This document shows, piece by piece, positions 1 through 9,917 of a DNA stretch of 64,000 nucleotides. The stretch is from Aphelidium insulamus (taxonomy: Eukaryota; Aphelidiomycota; Aphelidea; Aphelidiaceae). The stretch covers positions 729,501-793,500 of the forward strand of contig JAZDSV010000001.1 of the NCBI GenBank assembly GCA_036784855.1, given 5' to 3'. Under the pieces are notes generated by a model. It worked only from the letters and a program-made list of their open reading frames with translations, searched no databases and was not told the origin of the DNA. Numbering within the stretch: position 1 is the stretch's first letter; every line of letters begins with the position of its first letter. The translations under genes were made by a program, and so were the position numbers.

Positions 1-440
1 TAAGATTTGCTGTGTTGGTAATGCTGGCTGACATCTTCAGCCGGCATTTCTCGACGAGCTGGAAAAGACCATGGCACTTTTGGCGTTTGAGGACTCTTCC
101 AAGTCGCCCATCGGGTACCTGCTGGATCACAGCCAGCGGCAAAAAACAGCCAGTGAACTGAACTCTGCAATCCTCAGTGCGCAATGTCAGGAAAAAGGTT
201 TGTCGCTGTTAGTCACCGGCACTCGCCTAACATCGCGCAGATCCCAAGCTCCCCTCGCTGATGAAGATGCTCGTGTGGGCGCAAAAACAGTTGGAGGAGA
301 AGGTGTCCTTTCCGCAAGTTCGCAACTTGATGACAGCCGAACTGGAGTTGGTTGATGGAGTCCGTGCGCGTAAATCGTCAAGCAAAACAGGCGGCAATGG
401 TGCGGACTCTGCCGCAGATTCTGCCACAGTTGGGGCATGA
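1..440 (+). CDS. GID8: GID8/TWA1-like CTLH-complex subunit, 3' end only
   Basis: This is the C-terminal part of a GID8 (TWA1) homologue, a scaffold subunit of the GID/CTLH E3 ubiquitin ligase; the 5' end lies outside the window. The reading frame shows the CRA-domain signature ELEKTMALLAFED, then LLDHSQRQK and MLVWAQKQLEEK, which match the end of GID8 proteins. A 43-nt GT-AG intron lies at 198-240 (donor GTTTGT, phase 1); splicing restores a frame reading QEKDPKLPSLMKML. The last 25 residues are Ser/Ala/Gly-rich and look species-specific. The stop is 62 bp from the stop of the convergent SPT5 gene. The family call is from remembered similarity; the match is long and ordered. Confidence 0.82.
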
Positions 441-502
441 TCACCAAAGTCGTCGCATATGCAAAATAGTATTGTAATTGTATTGCAATTATGTATGCCG
501 TT

Positions 503-3500
503 CTAGGTCACAATCTTGCACACTGCACTGAGCGGAGTGATTTTGAAGTCGGAGTTGCTGTCCATCTTGACAATTGCGTCACCTCCGTCCATGCCAATGA
601 GCTGTCCTGTTTCCCCGCTCAACTGATCCCCTTTGAGAAATATGCACTTGTCGCGCTTGGACGGGGCCACCGGCGCTAGGGATGTAGCGCCAACGTTGGC
701 CACAGTGCCAGAATGTGATGTCTCTGGCTCGGACAGAATTTGCAACTGGCAAATCCCGCCAGCCAACACTGCCATAACCTTGGCATGGGTGGCACTGTAC
801 TGGCCATCCTTCACCAACACCTCCATGTTCACTTGTACCCAGTCGACTATCGGGGCGGCATCTTTGGCTTCACTTGTTTGTTGATAATCATCGCCAGCGG
901 GCTATGCGTCATCAACACACAAGAACATTGCACATGCAAACAAGATATACCTGGACCGAGTCACCAGTGGTCGACGGCAACGGTGGCTTGTCCCAACCAG
1001 ACGGGATTCCAGCTGTTGTGTTGGCAGGAGTTTCTCCCCATGCTGGTGTGCGACTTCCAGTGGCGTCGTTTGACACACCCCATGCTGGAGTGCGCGATCC
1101 TGCATCCCACGCGGGCGTGCGAGATCCAATGCCCTCGTGCACATTGGGTGTCTGAGCGCCGGCATAAGGGTTCGGGGTACGCGAACCCATCATTGGCGTT
1201 GCACCACCCTGGAATCGTGAATAACGGTCTGTGTCGCGCCATTGGCCAGGCATTTGTCCCGCTGAGTCCCTGGAATGATAAGATTAGCGTTTTACGTTGA
1301 AGCAAAATAAATGCAGCACACGTACTGTGGTCGTATCCGTTCGCGGTCTACGGTGACTATGCGACCGTTGCTATTTAGTTCGACTCTCGCACCCTTGTCC
1401 GTAACAGTCTTGACCACGCCTTGATATCCTTTATACGGACCGCCAGTTATTATTATCCTCTTCTGCACCAGGGGATCAAAACGTGCACCGCCACCGGGTG
1501 CACCATGAACGCGAAATACAGCCCCAGCAGCGGGGCCTGGAGCCGCGGGTCGTACAGTCAGAGATCTACCCGCAGTTCCCATCTTCATTATCATCCGAGT
1601 GCGAGCGACAAACACTCCACTGGTTTCCGACATGTCACGATGGTACAGAAAGGCCCACGTGCGATACAAATGCATGATAGATCCGGTCTTCTTGGCGTGC
1701 TCACCGGACAATACTTGTACTACGTCGCCCACTTGGATTGTGTTCTGCGCCGAGTCCATTGACACTGCGCGCTTCGTGTCCCGTTTCTGTGTTATTTCCT
1801 GTGTTTTGACCACAATCGCTGTGCCGCTCTGGTCAAGAACACGGTACTGGTCCTTTTCGACGTTAATTATGACTCCGACATTCGTCGCACCAATTTGAAC
1901 AAAGTCATGCAGAGCATATACGGTGGATCGTGCATCATGTATCGCAACTTCGCCGACACTTTGAATATCGCGCAGGAATACGCTAAACTGCTCCATGGAA
2001 TCGTCGGAAAAAGCAGTCACGATTTCGCCTCGCACTTGCGTCACCATTCCCTTCATATCCTTGAACTTTCCGCGGAACACTCGAATATGATCGCCGACTC
2101 GAAATGCCTTTACGAGTCGTGCCGGCTCCACCATGATTTCGCCGAGCTCCTCATCCTTCATTTGCAGAGTTACAGAGTGCGATGCAACATTCTTCACCAC
2201 GCCCTGGGCATTAACTAGATCGCCTTCAGTGATGGTGACGAGATCGCCCGGTTGAAAACGTCTGGACGCAGACTCGGTGGCGCTGGGAGTCAGATCGGCT
2301 GACTCGGCCAACGAAACTAAATTTGACTGGTCACCTACAACCGATGGATCCGCTCTGTCACCACCATCACCATTGCTCGTCGCTGAACTGAACTTTGCCA
2401 GCTCCTCCAGCGTTGGCTGAATGTTCTCCACGTCCAGGCCCGTCAGTTTGATATCGCGTTCAAGAAATCCATTCTTGTCGTACATATCGCTTCCCCAAAT
2501 CCAATAACCTCGGGATCGAGTCAATGTACGGTCTGATTTGTCGACATCCTTGGCGTTGAAGAAGCGCTGTGGCGGCCGCACTGATGATCGCTTTTTCCGG
2601 TCTCCTTCTGCAGAACGTTGAGTGAAGTCAAGGCGCGGAACCAATTTTATGCGCACAGAATCGTTATTGTCTGTGATTTCCAAGATCTGCGCCAAGTCGC
2701 CCTTGTATTTCCCACGACTTAATCGCACCCAAGAGCCAGGGTTAAGCGTTGATTCTTTTTTTCGAATGGTCAATATGCCGACCATTTCGTCGCGCGGGAT
2801 TAGTGACACGCGCGACAAATATACATTATTTGTCTTGTCCAGCGCAGCTTGAACGTCACCCATGGACCGCGCTTCCACGTAGATGTATCCCTTCAGACTT
2901 GGACGACTCACAACGGAGTTGATGCGCAATGGCTGCGGCGTGCCAAGATAATCCAAGTACTTTCGCATTAAATTCAGTGCAACGTCGGCTTCGCGACCCG
3001 GCTGATTATATATAATGTAAGTTAGAGGCGCATCAATTAATCAAAATCAATGAACGAACACACCTTGCACCTGACCAGCCACAAGTTGGGGTCTTTGGTG
3101 GTGGGCAAAAGAAACTGCATAGGAACATGCTGCTGGTCACCCTGATATGCTCCGACAGCGGCGGCATCGGTGTATGCTCGGCCGTACCGTTCTTGCAGGC
3201 GCTGAGTAATTGCTTCAGCATCAAAATCCTGGTCACGATCGCGACGACGATCGTATGACTGATGTAAATCTGACTGGACGCGCTGCGCCGCCAGTTCTTC
3301 TTCCTTGTCCAGGAATTCTAACGGTGGTGAGTACACATTTGAAGCTGGATAGAATCGGCAGCAAGTAACCTTCTTCAATGTCATCGTCATCATCGCCGTC
3401 ATCTTCCTAAATCAGCACAGCGTCAGAAGTAGACACATCCACAGGTTGCAATTGACACGCACCTCGTCCGACGTGTCAACTTCAGCCTCCTCCTGAATGA

Positions 3501-4015
3501 AGGGATTGGCGCTCCGCCTGCTGATGCTTTGCGGCATCTTGGAACCCATGCGAGCGCGCTTGCTACCAGCCTGCACATCGTTTGCCTCGTCCACGTCTGT
3601 TCCTTCATCGTCTTCCTCGTTATCATCTTCCTCATCGTCGTCAACGCCTAGTACGCACACGACGTCAGATCCGACGGACGACGACACTAAAAAAATTGGT
3701 GGGTACCCTCGTCGTCGCCGTCAATGTCGCTGCTTGACCGGCCATCGTCGTTAGCATTCAGCTGCCGTGGCCGCTTGGTCGGCATCCGCTTCAACGCGTA
3801 CCGCGGGACATCATCTCCCCCGCCCACTATTCCAATATCGTTTCGCTTCTCGCCGTCATCGTGGTCAGACTGGTCCGAAAGCTGCTCGCCACTCTGCACG
3901 GCACAGGTAACGATGTTACCAGTGCACAAGTGAATGTAGTGCACGCAGAGCAACGTACAGGAGGAGACACTGGTGGCGGCAGTTGGACAGGGCGCTTTTT
4001 GGGTACCACTTTCAT
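503..4015 (-). CDS. SPT5: Transcription elongation factor Spt5 (DSIF subunit)
   Basis: Spt5 pairs with Spt4 on elongating RNA polymerase II. Reading from 4015 downwards: a Lys/Pro-rich start, long acidic Asp/Glu stretches (around 3420-3960), an NGN domain (about 2970-2750, with GYIYVEARSMGDVQAAL), and several KOW motifs between 2750 and 1300 (for example LSRGKYKGDLAQI, FRGKFKDMKGMV, GPYKGYQGVVK). Then comes a C-terminal repeat region (about 1250-950) with repeated GSRTPAWG-like units, the Spt5 CTR phosphorylated by CDK9-type kinases. The final KOW ends at a TAG at 503-505. Several short introns interrupt the gene, for example one after LVRCK near 3066 with donor GTGTGT. Exon edges in the acidic N-terminus and around the CTR are not fully resolved. 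Domain order and length fit the family closely. Confidence 0.9.
912..1253 (-). repeat. Spt5 CTR heptad/octad-like repeats
   Basis: Within the SPT5 gene, the minus strand encodes a run of related units: GSRTPNPY, GSRTPAWD, GSRTPAWG (twice), separated by short variable linkers. They correspond to the Spt5 C-terminal repeat whose Thr-Pro is the usual kinase site. Each unit keeps the S/T-R-T-P-A-W core, which resembles the TPAWNSGSKTPAW type known from other eukaryotes. Confidence 0.8.
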
Positions 4016-4608
4016 TTTAGGGAAAGATAATTGATCACAAATGATCCGTTATATCAACCTCTCTCTCTTTCTCATCACCTGCTATGTGTTGCATACTTAA
4101 GGCAATAACAAAGTTACGTGTCAGTAACATCTATTAGATCCATCCACAAAGGCGTACGTCATGTTGAGTCAAGTAGCAACACCGGGTTGCATGTCTGGCG
4201 GTATTGTACTTGCAATACAATCCCCCCCCCCCTGGTTCATCGGGATTGAGTCAAGGAACTACCTGCGCTTTGGTGTTTGACTGATCTACTCAAAGCGCAT
4301 TCTTTAATACAATACCTCGGCAATACTCTTCAATAAGATGCAGCTCAAGTATAACTTGCACCTAGCTCTACCGCATCAGTGGTGTAACGCACCAAAGGAA
4401 GCCGGTGCCAACGATGAAAAGACTCTTACTATATTAGACTCAAGAGGTCGGTCGCTTTCAGGCATTCTGGTCAACTCCACTTGGACTAGTACTTACATAC
4501 TCCGTAGTACTCACATACTAAATATTTGCACGCACGTAGACTAATGACTATACACTTATACTTTACACACACCACTTCGACTACTTCGATTAAACGCATC
4601 CACCCACA
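4016..4608. other. Intergenic region between divergent SPT5 and MBIP-like genes
   Basis: About 590 bp separates the two divergent start codons. It contains a run of C residues near 4222 and AT-rich stretches, but no reading frame or RNA gene that I could support. It probably holds both promoters. Confidence 0.5.
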
Positions 4609-4911
4609 ATGGCATGCAGGCTGGTGGACGCGGTGAACGCGGCCATTGCCGACTACACTGCACTTATCACAAAGGTATCTTATCGGGTGCGTGCGCCAGC
4701 TGCCCCGCAACCGCTGATGTGTGGTATCAGGTGTCGCTGCCCACTGCGGACGATGATGGTGTCGCGGCGGCCGTGACGCTTATCCAGCGCATCCAACGCC
4801 TGGGACACCAGTACTCCATATACGCGCGGCTGCCGACTCAGGTGCCAGTGGCAGTTGAGACAGAATCCACGGATGTCGACGGCGAGGTCGCGTTAAGTGG
4901 TGGCTCTACTA

Positions 4912-4945
<34 letters not shown>

Positions 4946-5833
4946 AGACTCCCTGGCGGAGCGCGTCCACGGATACATGGCCCGCAAGCGTGCCCACATG
5001 GACGAGTCGAATGCCGCAGAATTTCTCGACGTAGTCACGGACGGCGGCACGACCACCTCCGCAACTACATCAGCGGCTGCCAGGACGAGGACGAGACGTG
5101 TGCAGCACTTGCGACGCGTGGATGTCATGTCTTTTCCGGCGTCCCAGGCAGAGCACGGTGTCAGCAGGCCACTCACTGCCGTGTCTGCAGCACGTGACGA
5201 CCACTGGCAAACAGTCAGCTCCACGGGGCAAGACCTGTCCTCTTGCCGGGACGGTGCGGTGGATGACGAGGCGCTGTTGCAGCGCGTTCGTGACATTGAG
5301 CAGCACTTGCTTGCGGCGGATGGCCCCGACGGCGACACCGCCGCCGCACCCGCCAGATCGTCTTCGCAGTCAGGCGGCGCCGAGTTGGCCGCACGCATAG
5401 CCAGCATTGAGTCGTGGATAGCGCGCGTGGAGGAGACGGCGCCCGAGGTGGCATTGCGCCACTTTGTCGCGCACAAGGCACGTGTGTGTACTACAGTATC
5501 TAGGACACCCAACACAGCCTGCTGACGTGCTGGGCACAGGGATGGCGCCATGCGCGAACAACAGCAGCACGCCAGGGTCCTTCGTCCATGAGGCCAGCGG
5601 GTCTGGCGGCGCCGGCTACGCAAGCAAACGTGGGCTCCTCGCCGTCTGGCGGTGACAATGGCAGCGACAGCAGCAGCAACGACAACGACGACACAGCTGA
5701 CGTGAGCAGTGAGAGTGACAGCAGCGACAGCAGCATGCAAGCCGCCACGGACCGCATCGACCAGCGCATTGCCAGTCTGCGCAGTCGGATAGCGCGCTCG
5801 CACCGCGGCGTGGCTGTCGACGCGGACGTGTGA
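4609..5833 (+). CDS. MBIP-like coiled-coil protein
   Basis: Three exons are inferred: 4609-4674, 4731-5483 and 5540-5833, joined by two 56-nt GT-AG introns in phase 0. The predicted protein (about 370 aa) has a poly-Thr/poly-Ala tract from (ACT)n(GCT)n near 4905-4945 and a segment reading RVHGYMARKRAHMDESN. It then has three separate heptad-like helices with the pattern RIxxIExxI (LLQRVRDIEQHLL, LAARIASIESWIA, RIDQRIASLRSRI) and a Ser/Asp/Asn-rich acidic stretch before the last helix. The helices and the RKR-HMDESN segment recall MBIP (MAP3K12-binding inhibitory protein, an ATAC-complex subunit), but I cannot confirm it. The second acceptor is ambiguous; an alternative frame would stop at 5590. 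Confidence 0.45.
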
Positions 5834-5966
5834 CTGCATAGATATGCTGGTGCTTTGTCTCTCCTGATGGCTGCGGGACAAGTGCTCTACGCCGGGACGA
5901 CAGGTGCGCGATATACGCGGGGACTCTGCTGGCACCGCTACCGCCGCCACCACAACCACTCTATTC

Positions 5967-6005
5967 CATCCATCCATCCATCCATCCATCCATCCATCCA
6001 TCCAT
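5967..6005. repeat. (CATC)n microsatellite
   Basis: About ten tandem CATC units lie between the convergent MBIP-like and URM1 genes, ending 11 bp before the URM1 stop codon. Confidence 0.9.
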
Positions 6006-6015
6006 ATATATGCCG

Positions 6016-6358
6016 TCAGCCGCCGTGCAGCGTGGAGATGAACACCACGCGGTCGCCGTCGCGCAGCACATACGCACCCTCACCCTCCAGCTCCCAGTCG
6101 GCGTCATTGATGAGCACAAGCACGCCGGGGCGCCTGCACGCACGTGTAAGCAGACGCGCACAGACAACTGTACAGCACATACACCGTCTCGCCGGCCATG
6201 AATAGCGCGTGGCTCTCCGCGGCGCAGTACTGGTCCCGCACAACGGGCAACAGCTGTGACATGGTGCGGCACCCGTCTGGCAAGTCCAGTGTGAGCTGGC
6301 GCCTCCCTGCGAACAGCAGCTCCATGCCGCCGCTGAACTCCAATTGGACGCGTGGCAT
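6016..6358 (-). CDS. URM1: Ubiquitin-related modifier 1
   Basis: Urm1 is the sulfur carrier for tRNA wobble-uridine thiolation and a ubiquitin-like modifier. Two exons, 6183-6358 and 6016-6133, are joined across a 49-nt intron (6134-6182, donor GTATGT, phase 2), giving 97 residues, the normal family length. The start reads [13 protein letters not shown]. Splicing creates [19 protein letters not shown], and the protein ends exactly in FISTLHGG, the Gly-Gly tail that is thiocarboxylated. This is one of the surest calls in the window. Confidence 0.95.
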
Positions 6359-6655
6359 TTGCGTGTATGCAGTGTCTCTGCTGTCCTTTCGCCGTTCTCC
6401 GTGGCGTCACTGGCGACTGCATACATACAGCTCCTTGTGCATGGTAGCGCTGTGTTGTCTCGTCAGTGCTGGCCAGACATGTCACAAGGCTGCTATGTAT
6501 GGATGTACTGCCACCCGCAGATACAGACGGACAGCGCGGTGCTTGCAGGGCACTGCCAGCATACATACACACGTAGCATAAGGAGATGAACACTACCACC
6601 CACCCATTTGGCACTGAGTGGCCCATCTGTCTGTTGTGTGGCCGCACAGCTGCTG

Positions 6656-8485
6656 ATGCATATGATGTACGTGCAGCCAGAAACGGGAACGGGTGGCACT
6701 AGCATGAACACTACGCCGCAGCAGTGGCACTCTCGGCTGGTGCAAGCGGTCCAGGCCCGGTTCACGGGTGCCGAGGAGCTGCTGACCGCCATTCTATACA
6801 CGCTGCTGTCGGCCCTGTCGGCCGGCAGATCTCCCGCGCCAGCCCTGCTGCTCAACCTGGACTTTGGCGGTGGCGGGGATGTGGCCGCCGCGCACAAGAG
6901 TGCCGCCACCGCCGCCGCCCCAAATGTCGACACCTTCCACCAGGTTTCATACGTGCTGGAGCAGCTCTGTGCACAGCTGTATGGTGCGGCCACCGGGATC
7001 CTCACACTGTCGGAGAGGAGTTGCGTCAAGGATGTGGCGGGCGCCTTTCTCGTGCGGGGCCGTCCGCTGCCCCCGGACTCGGGCACTGCAGATATCGCCG
7101 GTGCCGTGCACACCGACGGGACGGTGCGTCACTGTGCCGTGTGCATGCATGCACAGTGTATGCCGTCTGCATCTAACCCGCGTACATAGCCCGCTGATTA
7201 TTCCACCGCCTCCATGTCGCGCACCCCGCGGCACGCGCAAGATCGAGGCAGCTTCACCGCCAGCGACAGCGAGTGCCGGCTGCTGGCACTTGCACCGCGT
7301 AATCGCTCCTTTTCACAGGCTGCACGCGCCCCGGCAACTCTGCAGCCGCCGCCGCCGCCACCTCTGCTGGATCTGGGACCTGCAGTGGTGGGCGATACTC
7401 ATGACAGTCATGCCGCTGCACCGTCGCCGCGCTCCCAAGTGGCAGCAGAACATTTGCCAGGCTCACAGCGGGCAGACGGCCTGGCCGAGCGGCAGCGCCG
7501 TTCACCGTCTCGGCTGTCATTTAGTGCATCCCGCAGTCCCGGCTCGCCAGTGGCATTGGCGCTCGCAGCCGCCTACTCCCGCCGGCGCGATTCAGACACT
7601 GACCCACAGCACGGTGTGGGTGCTGCTGGCAGTGTCGCCTCCGTGTCCACGCAGGCAGCCATGCGGTGCGCGAACGTGCTCGTCGTGCAAGTGCTGGACG
7701 GTCGGAAGGTGGCCAAGGAGATGTTTGCTGCCATTGAAGCGGTGCGTTAATATTCGATCAGTTCAATGTGTCTACGGTACACACCTCCACACAGGCTCTT
7801 GTTGCGGGGGCTATTGAGCCCGCACGTGGGGGCCAGAAGTTCTTGCTTACGCCCGGTTTCATGGTCGTGTTCATGTGTTCTGGCGCGCAGCCGTGCTTGT
7901 CTCGCGCCGCAATGGCACGCAGTGTCTACTCGCTGACCGTGGACGGAGACGCCGTGCCGTCGCTGAAAGGACCCGTTTTTCTGAAGAAGCCACAGTCCAT
8001 GTTCACTCTGGCGGTGCGTAGCTTGTTCCACGATCTAACAGTGCATCTCACACGCGCCGCCGCCAACCAGGAAGCAATGCGCATGCGCAGCGCAATCGAC
8101 GCGGCCTACTTTGGTCCTGAAGTTGCGTTCTTTGTGCGCGAATTGCTGACTGCAATACGCAAGCATCGGCGGAACTTCACAGGCATTACCGGCCGGACCA
8201 GCCAAGACTTTATCGTGGCATGCAGGTGCGTGGCGAAAGTATCAGAACACGGCAGTAGTGGTAGTTATAGAAGCTAATTGCTGCGCTGGAGGCAGAATCA
8301 CGGCGTGCATGAGATTTGGGAGCGAATTCGTGACACCGGCACACGTGGAAGCCACGGTAGCTTGTTCTCTCGCGCACCGCATAGCATTGGGCAACAATCT
8401 ATCAGTGTGGAAGGGAGATGTGGACGCTGATTTCGGTCCGCATATTGTATATGATGCCGTGCGGCACCTCAGCCGACAACTCTAG
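6656..8485 (+). CDS. Unrecognised protein with MoxR/AAA-lid-like C-terminus
   Basis: Exons inferred are 6656-7123, 7190-7741, 7795-8225 and 8296-8485, separated by introns of 66, 53 and 70 nt. An additional 57-nt in-frame segment at about 8011-8067 has GT...AG ends and could be a further intron. The start is uncertain; an ATG at 6702 is also possible. The N-terminal third is helical and Ala-rich, the middle is low-complexity Ser/Pro/Arg, and the C-terminal part reads like the helical lid of MoxR/RavA or Mg-chelatase-type AAA proteins (FFVRELLTAIRKHRR ... SEFVTPAHVEATVACSLAHRI). I see no Walker A or B motif, so it is not an evident ATPase. Function unknown. Confidence 0.5.
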
Positions 8486-8538
8486 ACCAATGCGTTCTGA
8501 ATATATACATGGTGTAATATTACTCTCATCTCTGATCT

Positions 8539-9706
8539 CTAATTTTTCAAAACGTAGTTGGCAATGAAGCCAGCGAGGCACAGCAGGACGCACAGCAGGA
8601 CGCAATTGACAATGAACTTGTCGCCCTTCATCGCGCCGTCCAGCGCCTGCTTCATCTTGACATTGACGCTGTCGAGGTGAATCTGCGCCTTGTCCACCTT
8701 CTTGTCGATGTTATCCAGCATTGCGCTCTGCTTGTCCAACTCCTAAAGTGGGGGCGGTCAACGTGAGAAGGTGATGCGTGCAATACAAGTATATGGCGCC
8801 TTCTCTCACCCGGTCCATGTTGATTGCCACTTCGCGCAGCACGCCAATGTTTGCCTGGATCTCGTCCAGGTCGCGGTCCTGTTGACACGCGTGAGTGGTG
8901 GTGGCGCGGATCATCGCCGCCACTTACAATTTCCTGGTTGCCGCGCTCCAGCGCCTGCAGACCTTCAGTGACCTCGGGGTCTGCGTCTATTTCAGGCAGC
9001 TCGGACGGTGTGGGTGCATTCGGCCGGCCAGAGAACTGCACCATCTCTGCACAGCCAGTGTCAGCCAAAGCGGATACAGTGCATAGGTGATCAGCGATCA
9101 GCACATGCCACGCCCTATGCCGGCACCCGCAAACAGGGCGCTGCGGTCGGTGGATATCTTGTCGGCGTACCGCTTCTTCTCCAACTGCTCCACTTCCTCG
9201 ACGTGCTTGAAAACCAGCGCTACCACTTCGTCGCGTCCCTGCGTTTTACCCTGCCACGGAACACGTCAGCCAGCCAGCCAGCCATACATTGATAGTGCAC
9301 ATGCAGCTGTAGATGATACTACCTTCTTCTCGTCTTGCTTCTGCACGGTCTGCAGTCGCATGGCGTCTTCCCGCAACTGTTTCAGCCGGGAGCGGATGCG
9401 GTGCGACGCCTCCGCCACTTCCTTCGATCCCGGTTTCGCCGAGAGCAATTCCTCGCGCTCTTTAAGCATCTATGTACGCGCGAGTGCCCTGGTCAGTTGT
9501 TGTTGCACTAGCCCGCAGGTAGCCAGGCATCCCTGCGGCACGCCACGTACCAGTCGCACTTGCTTCACGTCTCCGTGAAGTGTCTTCTTGATGCGCGTAA
9601 ACTCGTCCAGGTTCTTGTCCTGGTCCGTTTTGGCGGTCTTCGACTGAGGGTTGCAGTCGTTGTAGATGATTTGCAGGCGCCGCATGGCATCGCGGTACGT
9701 GGTCAT
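8539..9706 (-). CDS. Qc-SNARE, SYP7-like
   Basis: This is a tail-anchored SNARE with about six exons and introns of 50-85 nt (for example 9471-9550). From the N-terminus: MTTYRDAMRRLQIIYND, a helical LDEFTRIKKTLHGDVKQVR region, a Lys/Glu-rich helix, then the SNARE motif DEIQANIGVLREVAINMDR...ELDKQSAMLDNIDKKVDKAQ, with glutamine at the centre of the layer pattern. It ends with one hydrophobic anchor (NCVLLCVLLCLAGFIANYV) and LKN. Overall plan and sequence resemble plant SYP71-type Qc-SNAREs more than syntaxin 6 or 8, but that sub-family call is inference. Its stop is 53 bp from the convergent upstream gene. Confidence 0.75.
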
Positions 9707-9739
9707 GGTGTGCTGATATGATGTGCCGCCACTAGTGGT

Positions 9740-9768
9740 CTGTCTGTCTGTCTGTCTGTCTGTCTGCG
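9740..9768. repeat. (CTGT)n microsatellite in a divergent promoter region
   Basis: Seven or so CTGT units lie in the 211-bp gap between the divergent SNARE and DOMON-reductase start codons. Confidence 0.85.
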
Positions 9769-9917
9769 GTCTACCTACCGTGTCTATGGAGGGTGTGCGC
9801 TGGTTGGCAGACTCTGGGTTGCGCGTCTCTGTCGTGCAACGCGGACAAAGTTTGCTGGTGGTTGTTGTGTGGTGTGCCGAGCTTGTTTGTGGGCGCGACA
9901 CGTCTCTGCACTCTACG

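Noticed and set aside
4838-6001. Long minus-strand ORF of 387 codons
   Set aside because: Shadow of the MBIP-like gene: its composition comes from reading the repeats (CCATCC, ACT/GCT) backwards and shows no domain features.
6864-7817. 317-codon plus-strand ORF rich in Pro, Arg and Cys
   Set aside because: Overlaps the MoxR-lid-like gene in another frame; composition is typical of an out-of-frame GC-rich exon.
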